Shown here piece after piece: positions 1 to 8,044 of a DNA stretch of 64,000 nucleotides (position 1 is the first letter of the stretch; each line of letters starts with the position of its first letter). Under the pieces are notes generated by a model, which was not told where the DNA came from, did no database searches, and worked only from the letters and a program-made list of their open reading frames with translations. The stretch covers positions 62,001 through 126,000 of the forward strand of contig NZ_ABOX02000014.1 of assembly GCF_000172555.1 (NCBI RefSeq), given 5' to 3'. The translations under genes were made by a program, and so were the position numbers. This stretch comes from Pedosphaera parvula Ellin514 (lineage in GTDB: Bacteria > Verrucomicrobiota > Verrucomicrobiia > Limisphaerales > Pedosphaeraceae).

Positions 1-497
1 GGCAGATATTGAACGTGGTGGTGTCATTTGGGGTGATTACAGTTCTATTCGCGATGCTGTTCAAAGTGCTGCCGGATGTGAAGATTGCCTGGAAAGATGT
101 TTGGATTGGGGCTGCGATCACGGCATTCCTCTTCACGCTGGGAAAGTTTGGGTTGGGATTATATCTCGGCAAGAGCGCGACAGCTTCGGCCTATGGCGCT
201 GCGGGTTCGCTGGTGATCATTTTGTTATGGGTTTACTATTCGGCGCAAATTTTGTTTTTCGGGGCGGAAGTTACGCAGGCATACGCCTGCCGGTTTGGAG
301 AAAAGATGGAGCCGGTGGCCCACGCGGAATGGATTGAGCAGGGGAATCAGAAGGATAAAACCGCAGGCGCCGCGCCGCATAAAGCTGAAGCTGAGGAGGA
401 GCCTGAGCATCCGCAGGTCAATCGTGTGGAGAAACAGAAGCAGATCGTGAAGAATATTTCCCGACGTGTCGATTCCTGGCATGACCTGCAGAAATAA
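1..497 (+). CDS. YihY/BrkB family membrane protein (C-terminal part, 5' end outside window)
   Basis: The open frame enters from before base 1 (codons begin at base 3), so only the C-terminal part is seen, about 164 residues. It has hydrophobic segments typical of the last helices of the YihY/BrkB family: a VLPDVKIAWKDVW loop, then a helix with GLYLGKSA, then a helix ending LLWVYYSAQILFFGAE. The last of these is the characteristic family ending. A charged cytoplasmic tail of about 70 residues follows (many E, K and Q). Members were once called ribonuclease BN, which is not supported; they are integral membrane proteins of unsettled transport function. It converges on a BON lipoprotein gene with a terminator hairpin between them. 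Confidence 0.85.
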   Translation, partial: QILNVVVSFGVITVLFAMLFKVLPDVKIAWKDVWIGAAITAFLFTLGKFGLGLYLGKSATASAYGAAGSLVIILLWVYYSAQILFFGAEVTQAYACRFGEKMEPVAHAEWIEQGNQKDKTAGAAPHKAEAEEEPEHPQVNRVEKQKQIVKNISRRVDSWHDLQK

Positions 498-617
498 CAG
501 TGCTTTTATGAGGAGCGTACGGTTCTCAGCTTCCAAGGAACAGAGGAATAAAACATTGAGAGCGAAAAGGTGCTGCAGGAGAAAAGCCGGGAGCAGTTGG
601 TGCTCATTCGAAAAGTA

Positions 618-650
618 AAAGCCGCCGTTCGGAAACCGAAAGGCGGCTTT
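618..650. terminator. Bidirectional intrinsic terminator-like hairpin
   Basis: AAAGCCGCC at 618-626 pairs with GGCGGCTTT at 642-650. Inside it, TTCGG (628-632) pairs with CCGAA (636-640) around an AAA loop. It lies between the converging BrkB-family gene and BON lipoprotein gene. T-rich or A-rich ends on both sides suit termination in both directions. Confidence 0.7.
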
Positions 651-689
651 GATTTTCCAGCCGGAGGCGCAGTGACGCGCGGGGCGAGA

Positions 690-1109
690 TTATTGGGGCT
701 GAACCAGCGTGTTCGTGGTGCTCTGATAGATCACCGCGTTGGTGCTGTTCTCATAAATGCGCTCAGGTGCGTTGGCGCGGCCAGTGGCCATGGGTTGCAC
801 CGTGATGTTGTTGACGAGCTGTTTGACGCCATCGACCTTGGAGGCGATGACGGCAGCCTGTTGTTTCTGATCGGCCGAGGCCACGAAGCCATTCAATTGA
901 ACGGTTCCGTTAAATGAGGAAACATCCACGTTGGGGTACTTATAAATTTGATTATCATTCAAGGCACCTTTGACGCGGTTGCTGACCATGCGATCATCAA
1001 TGTAAGTGCCAGCAGAACGGCCTTCGGTGTGACAACCTGTCAGGCCGGTGAAGGCCACGGAGCTTCCGAGACAGGCAGCGAGAACTAATTGCTTAAGGTT
1101 AATTTTCAT
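690..1109 (-). CDS. BON-domain lipoprotein
   Basis: This encodes about 139 residues. The chosen start (MKINLKQL) gives a proper lipoprotein signal: a short basic N-terminus, a hydrophobic stretch and a cysteine in LTGC. A longer in-frame start at 1145 would add 12 residues before the signal and is less likely. The mature part contains one BON domain: ISNRV-type entry helix, VDVSSFNGTVQLNGFV strand region, then VDGVKQLVNNITV. BON domains are thought to contact phospholipid or other surface ligands in periplasmic or outer-membrane proteins (OsmY, DolP). The tail of about 35 residues is Asn/Thr-rich. It is likely a periplasm-facing lipoprotein; its specific role is unknown. Confidence 0.8.
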   Translation of the reverse strand: MKINLKQLVLAACLGSSVAFTGLTGCHTEGRSAGTYIDDRMVSNRVKGALNDNQIYKYPNVDVSSFNGTVQLNGFVASADQKQQAAVIASKVDGVKQLVNNITVQPMATGRANAPERIYENSTNAVIYQSTTNTLVQPQ

Positions 1110-1296
1110 GTGTTGATTTATGTTGTCCTTATTGACGCTAAACAATAGTCCCAGAGCGGCTTTGCAACCATGGGGTCTAACCCGAGAACCATGTGTGGGG
1201 TACGGAAGCAGGAGACGTCATTAGTTGGATCACGGGTTGGAGCGGGAAAGTCCGATTATTGTTTATTGATCAAGCAATTAAGTCTTAAATTCTCAT

Positions 1297-1893
1297 ATGC
1301 GTATAACAGGCGGCAAAGCTACCGGTCGGCCATTAAGGGTCCCGAAGGGGTTGGATGTACGACCCACACCGGACCTGGTGAAACAGGCCGTGTTCAACAG
1401 TTTAGGAAATCGAGTGGTGGGTGCCCGGGTGCTGGAACTGTTTGCTGGAACCGGAGCACTGAGTTTGGAATGTCTGAGTCGTGGGGCAGCGCAGGTGGTT
1501 TGCGTGGAAATGGCGCAACGACATGCCCAGGCCATTCGCCACAATGCGGGCAAGGTTGGAATTGGGCCTGAGGTGTTGGAAGTCAGGGTGCAGGATGTGT
1601 TTAATGCACTGCCACAACTTGCCGCAGCCGGCAGGCAGTTTGAGGTGGTAATAGCTGATCCTCCGTATGGGGAAAAGAACGTGGGGCGACGCTCACGTTC
1701 CTTCGCGCAACAATTACTCGATGACCCGAACTTGCCGAGGTTGATAGCAACTGGCGGGCTTTTTATCCTCGGGCACACCAAGCGGGATACTTTGGAACTG
1801 ACGGCTCCCTGGGAAGAAAAAAAGATGCTTAAGCATGGGGACACCGTGATGAGATTCCTGATGGTAAAAGCCGAAGCGGCTCCGTCCGAATAG
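1297..1893 (+). CDS. rsmD: 16S rRNA (guanine(966)-N(2))-methyltransferase RsmD
   Basis: This 198-residue protein fits the family length (about 180-200). It starts MRITGGKATGRPL, the usual RsmD N-terminus that contacts RNA, followed by VRPTPDLVKQAVFNSLG. The SAM-binding motif I is LELFAGTGALSLE (about residues 47-59). The N-methyltransferase motif IV is DPPY at residues 121-124. The enzyme methylates N2 of G966 in 16S rRNA during 30S assembly. No clear Shine-Dalgarno site precedes the ATG. It is not obviously co-transcribed with its neighbours. Confidence 0.93.
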   Translation: MRITGGKATGRPLRVPKGLDVRPTPDLVKQAVFNSLGNRVVGARVLELFAGTGALSLECLSRGAAQVVCVEMAQRHAQAIRHNAGKVGIGPEVLEVRVQDVFNALPQLAAAGRQFEVVIADPPYGEKNVGRRSRSFAQQLLDDPNLPRLIATGGLFILGHTKRDTLELTAPWEEKKMLKHGDTVMRFLMVKAEAAPSE

Positions 1894-1972
1894 TGGGGCA
1901 ATGCCGGTGGCTCAACGCTTCCTTGCTTGACCGAAAGCTTGAGGTCTGAAACATTGCCGAAAAATCCGGTAT

Positions 1973-2935
1973 ATGCTTTCTACATTTAGGGCAGCCATTT
2001 TGGGTTTGGGCTTTGCATTGCTCATGTCTTCCAGTCACGCACAAAATCAGGGGGAAGCATCCTCTGGTAATTCCAATTCACAAGCAGCCTTGCAACGAGT
2101 GGTGGAGCAGGCGGTGCAAAAGACGTTGCAAGAGTTCTCTGCGAAAAAGCTCGGCAGCAATCAGTTGGCGGTGACTTTGGTGAACTTGAAGGATCCCGCG
2201 CATCCGGTGGAGGCGAATTACCGGGGCGAGGAGCAAATTTATCCCGCGAGCGTCATCAAGTTGTTCTACCTGGTGACAGCGCATCGACAAATGGAGGATG
2301 GGAAGCTGAAAGATACTGCGGAATTGCGCCGGGCGATGCGGGATATGATAGTCGATTCCTATAACGAGGCGACTGGATACATTGTGGACTTGGTGACAGG
2401 AACGACCAGCGGACCAGAGTTGTCCGAGACTGAGATCAAGGAATGGCACTATCAGAGGGATGCCGTGAACCGCTATTTTTCTTCATTGGGCTATACCAAT
2501 ATCAACGTCAATAAGAAGCCTTGGTGTGAAGGACCTTATGGCCGTGAAACCCAGGCGCTGAAGCTTTTCAAGCCAACCCGGAATCAGCTCACGACCGATG
2601 CGACCGCCCGGTTGCTTACGGAGGTGGTAACGGGAAAAGCGGTTTCGGAGAGTCGTTGTGAGCAGATGAAAGAGTTGCTGAAGAGGGATTACGAAAAGCC
2701 GGGAGAAGCTGATGACCAAGCTCATGCTTTTACGGCCAAAGCGCTTCCGAAAGGTGCAAAGCTTTGGTCCAAAGCCGGTTGGACAAGTGAGACTCGACAT
2801 GACGCGGCCTATGTGGAGTTACCGAATGGAATGCGCTTCGTGTTGGTTACGTTCACGTTAAACCATGCTTCGGAGCAGCAAATTATCCCATTTCTGGCCA
2901 AAGAAGTGATGGCTTGCTTAGGGGAGATCAGATAA
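1973..2935 (+). CDS. Class A beta-lactamase-related serine hydrolase (secreted)
   Basis: This encodes 320 residues with an N-terminal signal peptide ending near SSSHAQ. The class A beta-lactamase/DD-peptidase fold motifs are all visible: SVIK, with nucleophile Ser93 and Lys96; SYN at 129-131, in place of the SDN loop; and KAG at 267-269, in place of KTG. The Thr-to-Ala change in the third motif and the Tyr in the second differ from true beta-lactamases. This suggests a periplasmic hydrolase of the Beta-lactamase2 family rather than a resistance enzyme. The substrate cannot be read from the sequence. It stands alone between rsmD and the large SPFH operon. Confidence 0.85.
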   Translation: MLSTFRAAILGLGFALLMSSSHAQNQGEASSGNSNSQAALQRVVEQAVQKTLQEFSAKKLGSNQLAVTLVNLKDPAHPVEANYRGEEQIYPASVIKLFYLVTAHRQMEDGKLKDTAELRRAMRDMIVDSYNEATGYIVDLVTGTTSGPELSETEIKEWHYQRDAVNRYFSSLGYTNINVNKKPWCEGPYGRETQALKLFKPTRNQLTTDATARLLTEVVTGKAVSESRCEQMKELLKRDYEKPGEADDQAHAFTAKALPKGAKLWSKAGWTSETRHDAAYVELPNGMRFVLVTFTLNHASEQQIIPFLAKEVMACLGEIR

Positions 2936-3046
2936 GGAGAGGCTAATTTTGAGCGTTTTTCTAATATGTGCGTCCAAAAGCACAGTTTTCGGGCTGGCAA
3001 TAGTAGCTAGACTCGGTGTGTGTACAACAAAGACGAGCTGGAATAG

Positions 3047-3058
3047 CATTTGCAAATG
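3047..3058. promoter_or_regulatory. Perfect 12-bp palindrome in the operon leader (possible operator)
   Basis: CATTTGCAAATG is a perfect palindrome 40 nt before the ATG of the first gene of the SPFH/ATPase operon, in an AT-rich leader of 163 bp. Position and symmetry suit a repressor or activator site. No -35/-10 pair stands out, so this is only suggestive. Confidence 0.3.
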
Positions 3059-3098
3059 ATTAGTTCTTTCGTAATCTAGCAACTCTTGTTTTATCGAA

Positions 3099-4061
3099 AT
3101 GCGACAATTTGTTACCATCGCAGCGAACGCGTTCATGGAACTGGTGCGGCAACCAGTATTCCTGCTCCTGATGACTAGTTCGGCCGTGTTCGAGATCTTT
3201 CTCGCGACCCCCTATTACTTCGCGTTTGGGGATGAGCCGAAGTTGGTCAAGAACAGCGTCATGGCAGTCATGCTGCTGGCTGGGTTATTTGGAGCAGTCT
3301 TGAGCGCTTCGGCCTCGTTGGCCCGGGAAATTCGAGCTGGAACGGCTCTGGCGGTGCTTTCCAAGCCCATCGGAAGGGCTCAATTCATTGTGGCCAAGTA
3401 TGTTGGGTTGATGGTGGCACTGGCTTTACTTACTTATGTGAACCTGGTGGCAGCTTTATTAACCAGCCGCATGGCATTCGATGCTTATGGTTCCACGGAT
3501 ATGTTGGCATTGGGAATTTTCGCTGGTGGACTGCTCGTGGCGTACCTGATTGGCGGTTTCAGTAACTTCTTTTTACGCAGGCCATTCGTTTCAGATGCAG
3601 TGTTTGGGATTGTCCTGATGGTGAGCGTGGCGTTTATCATCATCAGCTTTTTCAATAAAGACGGGGCTTCGCAACCTTTCGCCACCGGAGTCGATTGGCG
3701 GTTGGTGCCGGCGTCCATTTTGGTGTTGTTTGCGCTTTGGATTTTGGCGGGGTTGGCACTGGCCTGCTCGACGCGGTTGGACATGATTCCAACCCTGGCG
3801 ATTTGCACAGCACTATTTTTGTTGGGATTGATGTCCAATTACCTGTTTGGAGAAAAGGCCAAGGCGGGTTCGTGGTGGGCATCGACGCTTTATGCCATCA
3901 CGCCGAATTGGCAGCTTTTTTGGCTGGGCGATGCCTTGGAAACAGGCAAGAGCACGTTCGAGTGGGGTTACGTGGGCAAGGCCTTTAGCTATGTGGTCTG
4001 CTATGTCGGGGCGGTTTTGGCCCTTGCCGTCATGTTGTTTGAAGATCGCGAACTGAGTTAA
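3099..4061 (+). CDS. ABC-2 type transporter permease
   Basis: This 320-residue integral membrane protein has about six to seven hydrophobic segments. The N-terminal half has the ABC-2 permease pattern: an initial amphipathic stretch (FVTIAANAFMELVRQPVF), a first helix, then LAREIRAGTALAVLSKPIGR, the conserved cytoplasmic loop of exporter permeases that meets the ATPase. It begins a tight operon (gap of 6 nt to the next gene). Its ATPase partner is probably the ABC ATPase at 10093, seven kilobases downstream in the same operon, and the second permease at 11330 would complete a heterodimer. The substrate is unknown. Confidence 0.85.
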   Translation: MRQFVTIAANAFMELVRQPVFLLLMTSSAVFEIFLATPYYFAFGDEPKLVKNSVMAVMLLAGLFGAVLSASASLAREIRAGTALAVLSKPIGRAQFIVAKYVGLMVALALLTYVNLVAALLTSRMAFDAYGSTDMLALGIFAGGLLVAYLIGGFSNFFLRRPFVSDAVFGIVLMVSVAFIIISFFNKDGASQPFATGVDWRLVPASILVLFALWILAGLALACSTRLDMIPTLAICTALFLLGLMSNYLFGEKAKAGSWWASTLYAITPNWQLFWLGDALETGKSTFEWGYVGKAFSYVVCYVGAVLALAVMLFEDRELS

Positions 4062-4067
4062 CCGATA

Positions 4068-5960
4068 ATGGAACGAAAATCTGAAAAAAACGGGCTGATT
4101 AACCTGTTATTATTGATTGCCGCTGGGGCGATTGCCTATGGCGTTGCTCGCTATGGCAATACTCTGGCCGGCCTTGTGAGCACAGTGTTCATGGGGATTG
4201 GCGCATTGATCGCAATCGTAAGCTGGTTCCAAATGCGCCTTGAGGAGCGGGAGCGGTTGGAGAAGCTGGAGTTTGATGAACTGAGCAAGACGGCAGCGAG
4301 TTCGGCATTGTTCAATGCGCAGGAAACCGAAGTGTTTCCAGCCCAGCGTTCACGCGAACAATTTGAACGGTTCTTCGTCCCAGCGTTCACGGTGCTGCTC
4401 TTTTTATTACAGGCTGGGGGAGCGTTCCTGCTTTGGCGTTGGCTGGCTAAGATTCTCATCACCCCGATGCAGCCATCGACCGCTTATCTCTCGGCGGGAC
4501 TCTTCGCCTTGATCGGTTTGGTGCTGTTCCTGATAGGCAAATACTCCACGGGTATTGCGCGCCTTGAAGGATTGCGACTCGTCCGTCCGGGAGCGAGTTA
4601 CATGCTGTTTAGCGCATTTCTGTGCTGGGCTGCTCCGGTTGCCATTGGCTTGGTGATGGTGCTGGGTTTCCCACGAGCTGACCTTTATTTCGCGAAGGCA
4701 TTCAGTTTGATTCTCACGCTGATAGCGCTCGAGACGCTGGTCAACCTGATTCTTGAAATTTATCGCCCGCGGATGAAGGGCAAAGTGGCGCGCCCGATCT
4801 ATGAAAGCCGTATCGTAAGCCTGCTCGGCCAGCCGGATGGTTTGGTATCAACAGCGGCTCAAACCCTCGACTATCAATTTGGCTTCAAGGTTTCTGAAAC
4901 ATGGTTTTACAAGTTCTTCCAAAAGAGGCTGGCAATGTTGATTTTGCTGCAAGTGGGCGTGTTGTTGTTGTCCACCAGCATGGTGTTTATTGATGCTGGT
5001 GAGCAGGCTTTGTTGGAACGATTTGGCCGGCCGGTAGAGGGCCGGGAGTTGTTGGGGCCGGGCGCACACTTGAAGTTACCGTGGCCGATTGACAAGGTCT
5101 ATCGCTATCCCACCGATCAGATCCAATCGTTTAATGTTGGATTTGTTCCCGATCCGGGGCGTGAGAATGATAAAACCGTGCTTTGGACCGTGAGCCATGC
5201 GAAGGAAGAAAACTTCCTGGTGGCAAACCGGGATTTGGTACAGCTGAACGACGCGACCAATAACGCTGCAGCGGGCAAGAGGCCGCCACCGGTCAGCCTG
5301 TTGACGGTTAGCATCCCGGTTCAGTTCCAGATCACCAATTTGCTGGCTTGGGCGTATAATAACGAAGAGCCAGATACACTCTTGAATCACATCGCAAACA
5401 GCGAAGTGGTTCGCTACCTGGTAAGCGCTGATTTGCAGGAAATCATGTCTCATGGCCGTTCCGATGCGGCGAATATTTTGCGCGATCGCATCCAGCAGGA
5501 GGCGGACAGACGCAAGTTGGGTGCGCACATTCTATTCGTCGGCCTGCAGGATATTCATCCACCAGTGAAGGTGGCTCCAGACTATGAGAAAGTGGTCGCC
5601 GCCATTCACACCAAGGAGGCGAACATCCTGGCAGCGCAGGCTGATGGAATCAAGACGAACGCAATGGCAGAGGCGCAGGCCTTTAAATTGATTTCGGAAG
5701 CACGAGTTGCGTGTCAGCGACAGGAAGTGGATGCCATGGCCCGTGCGGCATTGTTCACAAACCAGATCCCAGCCTATGAAGCTTCACCATCGGTGTATTC
5801 CTCTCGTGCCTATCTGCAGACCTTTGCCCGATCGGTGGCGGGGGCGCGCAAATACATTCTGTTGTCCACCAATGCGCAGGATGTGGTGATCCTGAACCTG
5901 GAAGATAAAATACGGCAGGACCTGTTGGACACCATCACAGTTCCGCCACCGAAGAAATAA
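4068..5960 (+). CDS. SPFH/HflK-type protein with a long multi-helix N-terminal membrane domain
   Basis: This encodes 630 residues. The first ~290 form a membrane domain with about five to six hydrophobic helices. Then comes a further helix (LAMLILLQVGVLLLS) followed by a band-7/SPFH domain beginning DAGEQALLERFGRPV and LGPGAHLKLPWPIDKVYRYPT, the HflK signature. The C-terminal third is an Ala/Glu-rich coiled coil (EANILAAQADGIKTNAMAEA). Ordinary HflK is about 400 residues with one helix, so the N-terminal membrane domain is an extra. HflK/HflC form a cage around the FtsH protease in the inner membrane. Here two further SPFH genes follow at 13-nt and 4-nt gaps, suggesting a hetero-oligomeric platform. 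Confidence 0.85.
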   Translation: MERKSEKNGLINLLLLIAAGAIAYGVARYGNTLAGLVSTVFMGIGALIAIVSWFQMRLEERERLEKLEFDELSKTAASSALFNAQETEVFPAQRSREQFERFFVPAFTVLLFLLQAGGAFLLWRWLAKILITPMQPSTAYLSAGLFALIGLVLFLIGKYSTGIARLEGLRLVRPGASYMLFSAFLCWAAPVAIGLVMVLGFPRADLYFAKAFSLILTLIALETLVNLILEIYRPRMKGKVARPIYESRIVSLLGQPDGLVSTAAQTLDYQFGFKVSETWFYKFFQKRLAMLILLQVGVLLLSTSMVFIDAGEQALLERFGRPVEGRELLGPGAHLKLPWPIDKVYRYPTDQIQSFNVGFVPDPGRENDKTVLWTVSHAKEENFLVANRDLVQLNDATNNAAAGKRPPPVSLLTVSIPVQFQITNLLAWAYNNEEPDTLLNHIANSEVVRYLVSADLQEIMSHGRSDAANILRDRIQQEADRRKLGAHILFVGLQDIHPPVKVAPDYEKVVAAIHTKEANILAAQADGIKTNAMAEAQAFKLISEARVACQRQEVDAMARAALFTNQIPAYEASPSVYSSRAYLQTFARSVAGARKYILLSTNAQDVVILNLEDKIRQDLLDTITVPPPKK

Positions 5961-5973
5961 TTTACTGTTAGAT

Positions 5974-6894
5974 ATGAAAAAGAACCCACTAGCCATAACC
6001 ATCGGCGCGTTGCTAATCGTCATCTTTGTTTTACTTTTGTTCGTGTTCCAGGTGCGGAAGTCGGAGGTGGCGGTAGTCACCACGTTTGGCAGAATCAGCT
6101 CCACCAAGGCTGAACCTGGTGCGTATTTCAAGCTGCCGTGGCCCATTCAGAGCGTATACAAATTCGACAAGCGCATTCAAAACTTCGAAGACAAGTTTGA
6201 TGAAGCTCTGACCCATGATAGTTATAACCTGCTCTCTCAGGTATATGTGGGTTGGAGGATCAGCGAGCCAGCAGAGTTTTACAAGAAATCCTCCCGAGAT
6301 TCGGCGGATTCCATCCTGAGAGCCGAGAAGACCCTGGAAGGTTTGGTGCGGAACGCCAAGTTTGCGGCGATTGGCAACCATCCACTCTCGGACTTTGTCT
6401 CCACCAATCCAAAGGAACTGAAGTTTTCGGAAATCGAAGGCGAAATACTGACCAACGTCCAGCAGCAGCTCAGCTCCAAGAATTACGGCATTGAGATGGA
6501 ATATCTTGGCGTCAAGAAGCTGGGTTTCCCCGAGAGCGTGACGGCGGAAGTCTTCAAGCGGATGCAATCCGAGCGGCAAGTGTTGATCAGCAAGACACAA
6601 AATGAAGGCGAAGCGGAGGCTTCGAAGATTCGCACGCTGGCGGACAGCAAGGGCGCGGAGGTGGTGGCGAATGCCGAAGCGCAGGCCACCCGAATTCGTG
6701 GAGAGGGACAGGCGCAGGCCGCCGAATCCTTTGCCGTATTTCAAAAGAACCCGGAACTGGCAACCTTCCTACTTAATTTGAATGCCCTGGAACTGTCTTT
6801 GAAGGATCGTGCGACGTTGATTTTCGACCAGCACACCCAGCCCTTTAATTTGTTCCAGGGTTATTCGACCAACCTGACGACCAACAAGAAATAG
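5974..6894 (+). CDS. hflC: SPFH/HflC-type protease modulator
   Basis: This encodes 306 residues, the usual HflC length (about 290-330). It has one N-terminal helix (LAITIGALLIVIFVLLLFVF), then the SPFH domain (SEVAVVTTFGRIS, AEPGAYFKLPWPIQSVYKFDKRIQ). The HflC pattern follows with SDFVSTNP and a long Ala/Glu-rich coiled coil ending TRIRGEGQAQAAESFAVF. It is probably located in the inner membrane with its SPFH domain in the periplasm, partnering the flanking HflK-like proteins. The symbol is by homology; regulation of FtsH in this organism is inference. Gaps of 13 nt and 4 nt to its neighbours show tight co-transcription. Confidence 0.87.
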   Translation: MKKNPLAITIGALLIVIFVLLLFVFQVRKSEVAVVTTFGRISSTKAEPGAYFKLPWPIQSVYKFDKRIQNFEDKFDEALTHDSYNLLSQVYVGWRISEPAEFYKKSSRDSADSILRAEKTLEGLVRNAKFAAIGNHPLSDFVSTNPKELKFSEIEGEILTNVQQQLSSKNYGIEMEYLGVKKLGFPESVTAEVFKRMQSERQVLISKTQNEGEAEASKIRTLADSKGAEVVANAEAQATRIRGEGQAQAAESFAVFQKNPELATFLLNLNALELSLKDRATLIFDQHTQPFNLFQGYSTNLTTNKK

Positions 6895-6898
6895 TCGA

Positions 6899-8038
6899 AT
6901 GAGCGACAAGCACGACCATTCACATCAGCATCATGATCACGACCACGATCATGATCACGACCATCACCACAACCATGATGCTCCCACGCAGCCCGCGCCC
7001 GCAATGCCGGAAGATGCCGGTTCGCAAGCGCTAGCGGAGGCATTAAAAAGCAGCTTTGCCATCGTCAAGGTGGTGATGTTCTTCCTGCTAATCGTCTTTC
7101 TATGCTCGGGATTTTTCACGGTGGGTTCGCAGCAGAAGGCGATGGTGTTGCGTTTTGGAAAACCGGTGGGCGAGGGAAACAGAGCCTTGCTCACGGCCGG
7201 GTTGCATTGGGGATTTCCTCCGCCCATTGATGAGGTGGTAAGAATTCCAATTACTGAAATTCAACAAGTAACCTCCACGGTCGGCTGGTATTTCACCACA
7301 AAGGAGATGGAGGTTAATAATATGGAGCCACCCGCCGGGCCATCGCTGAATCCGGCCCAGGATGGTTATACCATCACCGCAGACGGCAATATCATTCACA
7401 CTCGCGCGACATTATATTACCGGATTGAAGAACCGATCCAGTACACATTCGACTTTGTGAACGCTTCCAACACAGTGCAGAGCGCGCTCGACAACGCACT
7501 AATCTATGCATCGCTCCGTTACAAGGTGGATGATGCGTTGACCCGCGACATTACCGGTTTTAAGGAAACTGTGCAGGCTCGCGTGACTGAATTGGTGGCA
7601 AAACAAAAATTGGGTATTGTGGTGGACCAATGCCAGGTGGAGAGCCGGCCGCCGCGGCAGTTAAGGCAAGCTTTTGATCAGGTGCTGACGGCGTTGTCCA
7701 CCCGCGATAAGGTGCGCAACGATGCCTTGAGTTATCAAAACCAGGTTTTGAGCCGGGCGAGCGCTGAAGCATCGAGCCGGACCAATGCTGCCCAGGCGGA
7801 ACGCGTTCGGTTGGTGGAGTCGGTCAAGGCTGAGGCGCAACGTTTCAACGATCTGCTGCCGAAATACCAGGCCAATCCTGCTTTGTTCGCCAACATCCTG
7901 TTGAGCGAAAAGATAGGCCAGGTTTTGACCAACATGCAGGACAAGGTTTATCTGCCCGAGCAAACCCGCGAACTTAGATTACAATTGAGCCGTGAACCGC
8001 AGAAACCGGCAGCGCAACAATCGTCTCCGAACCAATAA
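6899..8038 (+). CDS. hflK: SPFH/HflK-type protein with His-rich N-terminus
   Basis: This 379-residue protein has a strikingly His/Asp-rich N-terminus (residues about 4-28, alternating H and D), then a soluble spacer, one helix (VKVVMFFLLIVFLCSGFF) and an SPFH domain (VGSQQKAMVLRFGKPVGEG, LTAGLHWGFPPPIDEVVRIP). The C-terminal coiled coil contains NAAQAERVRLVESVKAEAQRF. The domain order is that of HflK, and His-rich N-termini do occur in some HflK homologues. Here the run is adjacent to a metal P-type ATPase carrying the same kind of tag, so metal binding is a plausible function. The overlap with neighbours is minimal (gaps 4 and 6 nt). Confidence 0.87.
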   Translation: MSDKHDHSHQHHDHDHDHDHDHHHNHDAPTQPAPAMPEDAGSQALAEALKSSFAIVKVVMFFLLIVFLCSGFFTVGSQQKAMVLRFGKPVGEGNRALLTAGLHWGFPPPIDEVVRIPITEIQQVTSTVGWYFTTKEMEVNNMEPPAGPSLNPAQDGYTITADGNIIHTRATLYYRIEEPIQYTFDFVNASNTVQSALDNALIYASLRYKVDDALTRDITGFKETVQARVTELVAKQKLGIVVDQCQVESRPPRQLRQAFDQVLTALSTRDKVRNDALSYQNQVLSRASAEASSRTNAAQAERVRLVESVKAEAQRFNDLLPKYQANPALFANILLSEKIGQVLTNMQDKVYLPEQTRELRLQLSREPQKPAAQQSSPNQ

Positions 8039-8044
8039 AGTTGT

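Noticed and set aside
6899-7000. His/Asp-rich DNA as a tandem repeat or CRISPR-like array
   Set aside because: The repetition is explained by alternating His/Asp codons within a gene.
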